Assembly (NCBI GenBank): GCA_013397455.1
Contig: VYZB01000530.1
Span: 124,001 to 188,000, forward strand
Length of the DNA: 64,000 nt
Direction: 5' to 3'
Source: Crotophaga sulcirostris
Taxonomy: Eukaryota > Chordata > Aves > Cuculiformes > Crotophagidae
The notes under the pieces: generated by a model
Database searches by the model: none
The model's input: only the letters and a program-made list of their open reading frames with translations
Told to the model about the DNA's origin: nothing
Part shown: one piece after another, positions 59,907-64,000 of the stretch
Layout: every line of letters begins with the position of its first letter
Position numbering within the stretch: the stretch's first letter is position 1
Made by a program: the position numbers and the translations under genes

Positions 59907-61246
59907 GAATACAAGGGTAGGAAGTGTGGCGAGAGGGTACAGCATCAAATTAGGCACACCTAGCAAAGGTATAAAGGTTTATAAGAAGAAAGATTTTTGT
60001 ATATAAAGTGACAGTAAAACTGAAAAGAGAGTGTTCCAATACCTATCAAGGAGAGCAATAACAGATGATGTGAAGATGATTTGGGAGTTTAATGTCCCTT
60101 CAGCTTAATTTTCATTAAAAAGGTCAGCCATGACCAGACGGATAACACAATTATCATCAGTGGTGACAGATCAAGAATTGGGAGGTAAGAAGAAAAGATT
60201 TGGGTAGAGATTACTTAGACAAGTTTGATGACATCAGCTAATTTGGGAGTGATAATAGTCATGCCAAAGTAAAGGATCCTAGGTTTGTGTTGTTTAAGGA
60301 CATGAGGTGGTAGTTGTGGGCACCAACCACGTTAGGGCTCACTGCTGTTTACAGCAGCAGAATTAAGAATGTGTCCATTAGCATTACCCATGAATTAGCA
60401 GCAACTGCAAATAAGTGCTGCCACATTTATTTGACATTTAGAATAAACACCCTCAAATGAATAACTACCTTGATCAGAACAGTAACAACCTTTGAACAGA
60501 TGTTTAGATCTCAATCATTTTCTTTTCACTTAAATTGCTCCCGGTGAGCCTATTAGAAGATGATAATTATTCTTATAAAAAACTAAAGAATATTTTGGTT
60601 TTTGTGGATAAAAGTCAAGGAAAAAAACTTTGGAACAATAAGTTTTCAAATTCCAAAATCCAAAATAGATCAGGAACAATTTCTGTGCTGAGTGTGGTAT
60701 TGTCCATTCAAACTCGTATAAGTGACATTATTGTGTAGAAGTATCAACTATATAAAGCAACTCTCTGATCTACACTTGTCAAGACAGAAATAGTAGGGGA
60801 TTTTATTTTAGAAGCGATATTATTGATCTAATTGATTTTAGAACAGTTTTCCTAGGTAATTAGTACATACTAACAGAGTATTGTCAACAGCATTCATAGA
60901 AATGACACAATACTCTTTTTTTGTAAATTCTTTTAAAAAAACTTTTTGACTAAGGTAGCATGGTTTCTTTCAGGTATTGTTACAGCAACATTTTCCTGTG
61001 TCCACAGCATCATCTTCTCCCCTTTGTTTCCTTCATGACTACCTCACTACTATAGCACCACGCTGTTCTTGTTGCCCCTCTCTTCACTCAGTATCTCCAG
61101 TGTTCCAGAAGACATCCTCCTCGTATGTCCATACACTTTGCTTGATTTATACTGGCATCCACTTCTAAAAGTTATCTACCTTTCAGCATGTGTAGTGTTA
61201 TGCTCAAGAAGAAGCAAACCTTATATGGAAGTATAAGAAAAATATA
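59907..61246. other. Unique AT-rich sequence
   Basis: No gene or repeat recognised. Confidence 0.5.
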
Positions 61247-61375
61247 TGGAGCTGTTTAGAAGACAGGTAGATGAGTTTCTGGGGGACATGGTTTAGCAGA
61301 GGACCGGTACAGTTGGACTCAATGATCTGAAAGGTCTTTTCCAACTGGACGATTCTATGATGCTACGATTCTATA
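61247..61375 (+). mobile_element. CR1 LINE, extreme 3' end
   Basis: About 130 bp of plus-strand CR1: 'gagctgtttagaagacagg', 'gacatggtttagcagag', 'gttggactcaatgatctgaa', 'aggtcttttccaactggacg', then 'attctatgatgctacgattctat', the terminal repeat. Only the last few ORF2 residues and the 3' UTR remain. Confidence 0.93.
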
Positions 61376-62373
61376 AAGCCATGAATTTGTTGTTCATATA
61401 ATGGAAATCTTAAGAATCTAACCATTATTATTCCAGTTTTACTTGTTAAGGAAAGAATAATAATGAAGTTAAAACTGTTTTACACACACTTCTTAGTTTT
61501 TACCTCTATTCCTGGTGTTACCCTCACCCTTCCCCTGCTCTTCTGGGTCCTAATATTGGTGATTTTAATCTACCAGGGGTGGGGGGTTGTGTTGTTATAG
61601 AAATGTAGTAACTTCTGGGCTCCTTTGCCAGGAGTAATGTGGTGTTGATGTAATGTGATGATGTCTTCATCCTTCTCCAGTACCCACTCTGAGCCATTTT
61701 TTATATGCTTGATTAAATGCTTTTACATCTTTCTCTTTATTCATTAGTTTGCAGGTCCACATAACATTCAAACTTACTACATACGGGGACTCTTATGTAT
61801 GTTTGATATCATTTCTTTGTTCTCCTTGTTATTCCTAATACTAGTGTTGTCCAGCTCCAGGATTACATCTTTATAACTGATCATTAGTCCATTGCTTACA
61901 ACTGTAAGATCCATAGTGCCAAGGCTGTGCTCCATCTCTTACCTTCTGAGTCCCACACTTCCTCAAGTCACTTCCCTTATCTCTGGTTCTCAGCTGACTG
62001 CTCTCCTACCACATCTCTATATTACATAGAATAATTGCTTGTATGGTTGTTGATATAAAATTATGGTTGCATCGTGCAAAGATAAATAAAAATGTTAGAG
62101 GAAAATATATCATGCCAGATCCAACAACCTGAGAGAGGCTGCTGCAACTTCATACTCGCAGGTCTAATAAGTAACAAGGCTGAAAATGTATTCCCACTAG
62201 GCACATGCACACTGAGCACAGGTACACACACACCACATATGTATGCCTCTGGCCACACAAGTAATGGGCAGACACACAGAGCACTCGTATAAACACAGAC
62301 AGCAGCAGTGGCCTCATCCTGCTCCCCTCTCTGGTTGAGCTGGATGGAGACATTAGTGGGAATAAATATCATA
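61376..62373. other. Unique sequence
   Basis: No gene recognised. Overlapping frames at 62061-62372 lie on both strands and have no family resemblance. Confidence 0.5.
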
Positions 62374-62394
62374 TGGATAGATAGATAGACAGAC

Positions 62395-62434
<40 letters not shown>

Positions 62435-62458
62435 GGATACATAGATAGATAGATAGAT
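62374..62458 (+). repeat. (GATA)n microsatellite
   Basis: About 21 GATA units with a few GACA, GATG and CATA variants, followed by a short TA/CA-rich stretch to 62490. Confidence 0.97.
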
Positions 62459-64000
62459 GTTTATATATCTATATACACATACACACACAGAATGAATCGC
62501 TCCAGCAGCTGACCTCATACACCCAATCTATGAAGCAATTTAACCCTAGTCATTGAATGATTTAAACTCAAGTGGGAAAAGGGCACTAGGTCTCAAAAAT
62601 ACTGAATTCTTGCAATGTTTGTGAACTTTAGTATTGGGAGACACCTGATAAATGCTACAAATGTTTTGAAGATTGAAGCATGAATGCCTTATTGGACATT
62701 GTGAAAGTCACATAGAACATGACAATGTGGCACATGCTTACAAATTTCCCTGGTGAGCAAGAAAAAAATCAATCAGAATCTTCCCTTTAGAAGTTAAGGT
62801 CAGTCAGCCATATGGCACAAATGAGTAACAAATTGCACTTATTCTTTTGAGGCGATCATGGAACTACTACTTCAGGCAGAACTAAGTCTGTGTACTTGTC
62901 CATTTTGAATTTCATTAAAAAAACTTCTTTGAGTAGAGATTGAGTCCCCTACGAATTGTTCTTCTGATACGATTTTCTAGCATTCCAGATAGAGAACAGT
63001 GTTTATTCTGCCTTGCCTCAGCAATTGATTTATTCCATACGATAGTTTCTGTAAAAGTAATGAATCCTGTGTCTGCCACAGTCTGGCTGCAACTGATGGT
63101 CCACTTACTTATCATGTTGGAGGACCTCAACAGCATCACCTGTGTTTTGAAAGACCTACAACATTGTGAAACATGACTTTAAGGATGCGTGTGCTTTAGT
63201 CCTAAGAAAAAAGTGTGGCTTCTGTGGGTCATCAAGATTTGAGATGTACCAGTATCTTGTATCCCACCCTGTCTTTTGAGGGTCCATAGTTTAATTCTAT
63301 AGTTTAATGCATAGCTTAATATGGTACAGTCATAACCACTTTCTTTTACTCATACTTGGCTCCTCATTTCCAGACAGAAACAAGTATCTGGTCACAGTGG
63401 AAATTTTGTTACTGATTTCACAAGTGTCAATAATTCTACAGGGCAGGGTGAGTAGAAATAGCTTAAGCTAGATTTCTGATTTATTAAAGGAATTAAGAAG
63501 CAATGAATTTGTTATGAAGGAGGAAAATGTACTCCATTTTTTGTTCCATATGTGGAAAAATATATTTCATTCTCCATTATGGTAAAAAGGTGGGGAGAAG
63601 ACAGAGATTTTTTTTTTCTTTTTTCTTTGTAGCTTCTGGGAAACGTCAATCATTCATTGTCCCTTGGAATATAAAATTATAACTCAGTATAAGGGATTTG
63701 AACAGGAAAATCTAAAAATCACTTACACTTTACCTTAACTGAAAAGTCCTAGTATTCATTTATGGTGATATTATGAACCACAGTGAGTTTCTCAAATTTC
63801 ATTAATCACTACAGGTGGCTACAAACCCATTAAATCCTTTAAGCACCTGTTTGCTTATCAAATGCTTACATGATAAGCTACACTCTGGTTCACATAAGTA
63901 GTTAGTTTTAGAACATATAATTAGCTTACAATGACTGTACTTGTGCTAATTACCAGTACTCTGAAAGAAAGAAGTGGATCCTGTTGAGTAATGGGGGTGG
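62459..64000. other. AT-rich unique sequence to window end
   Basis: No gene or interspersed repeat is recognised. A (CA)n-like run lies at 62473-62489. Confidence 0.5.

Noticed and set aside
62374..62458. (GATA)n as evidence for a sex chromosome
   Set aside because: GATA arrays occur throughout vertebrate genomes; one short array does not indicate chromosome identity.
1..64000. CRISPR array, operon, prophage or other prokaryotic system
   Set aside because: No spaced identical repeats, no long dense genes or ribosome-binding sites; CR1 and LTR content shows vertebrate DNA.

Overview
This window looks like an intergenic stretch, or a very large intron, of a bird nuclear genome. It is AT-rich and I recognise no host protein-coding gene in it. 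Most of the identifiable sequence is mobile-element debris. About fourteen segments are CR1 (chicken repeat 1) LINE retrotransposon, the dominant bird interspersed repeat, recognised from the decaying ORF2 reverse-transcriptase tail and from 3' ends reading ATTCTATGATTCT or its complement. Three LTR stretches match LTR types I know from many non-galliform birds, so a neoavian species is my best guess; that is inference. No bacterial, viral or CRISPR-type gene system is present, and nearly all short open frames are chance or repeat-derived.

Layout. 1-7066: AT-rich unique sequence. 7067-9330: a young CR1 3' end followed by a much older CR1/L3-type relic, both on the minus strand. 9331-14088: unique sequence with the longest open frame of the window (178 codons, unrecognised). 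14089-14804: decayed LTR carrying a (TTCCC)n microsatellite with an unresolved base. 15560-15835: diverged ~63 bp tandem repeat. 17286-17625: CR1. 21355-22530: plus-strand CR1 with an internal head-to-tail duplication. 22531-31795: unassigned, somewhat richer in G+C at 24400-28600. 31796-46785: scattered CR1 pieces, including a rare endonuclease-domain fragment (42612-42800) and a 1.2 kb copy (45591-46785) with a deletion next to the catalytic Asp-Asp. 50901-52545: three-layer CR1 composite. 54782-55609: tRNA-Leu(AAG)-like sequence fused to a 5'-truncated CR1. 57545-59906: old CR1/L3 relic, then the 5' end of an endogenous retrovirus (LTR, primer-binding site, leader) and, 89 bp further on, a solo LTR with intact TG...CA ends and a 5 bp target duplication, all on the minus strand. 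59907-64000: mostly unique, with a short CR1 tail and a (GATA)n array.

The most notable items are the tRNA-Leu/CR1 chimera, the ERV 5' end with a tRNA-Lys-type primer-binding site, the structurally complete solo LTR, and the CR1 copies whose structure suggests template jumping or nested insertion. No set of genes works together here; the window is a record of retrotransposition followed by decay. Family identifications rest on recalled consensus patterns, not on a database search.
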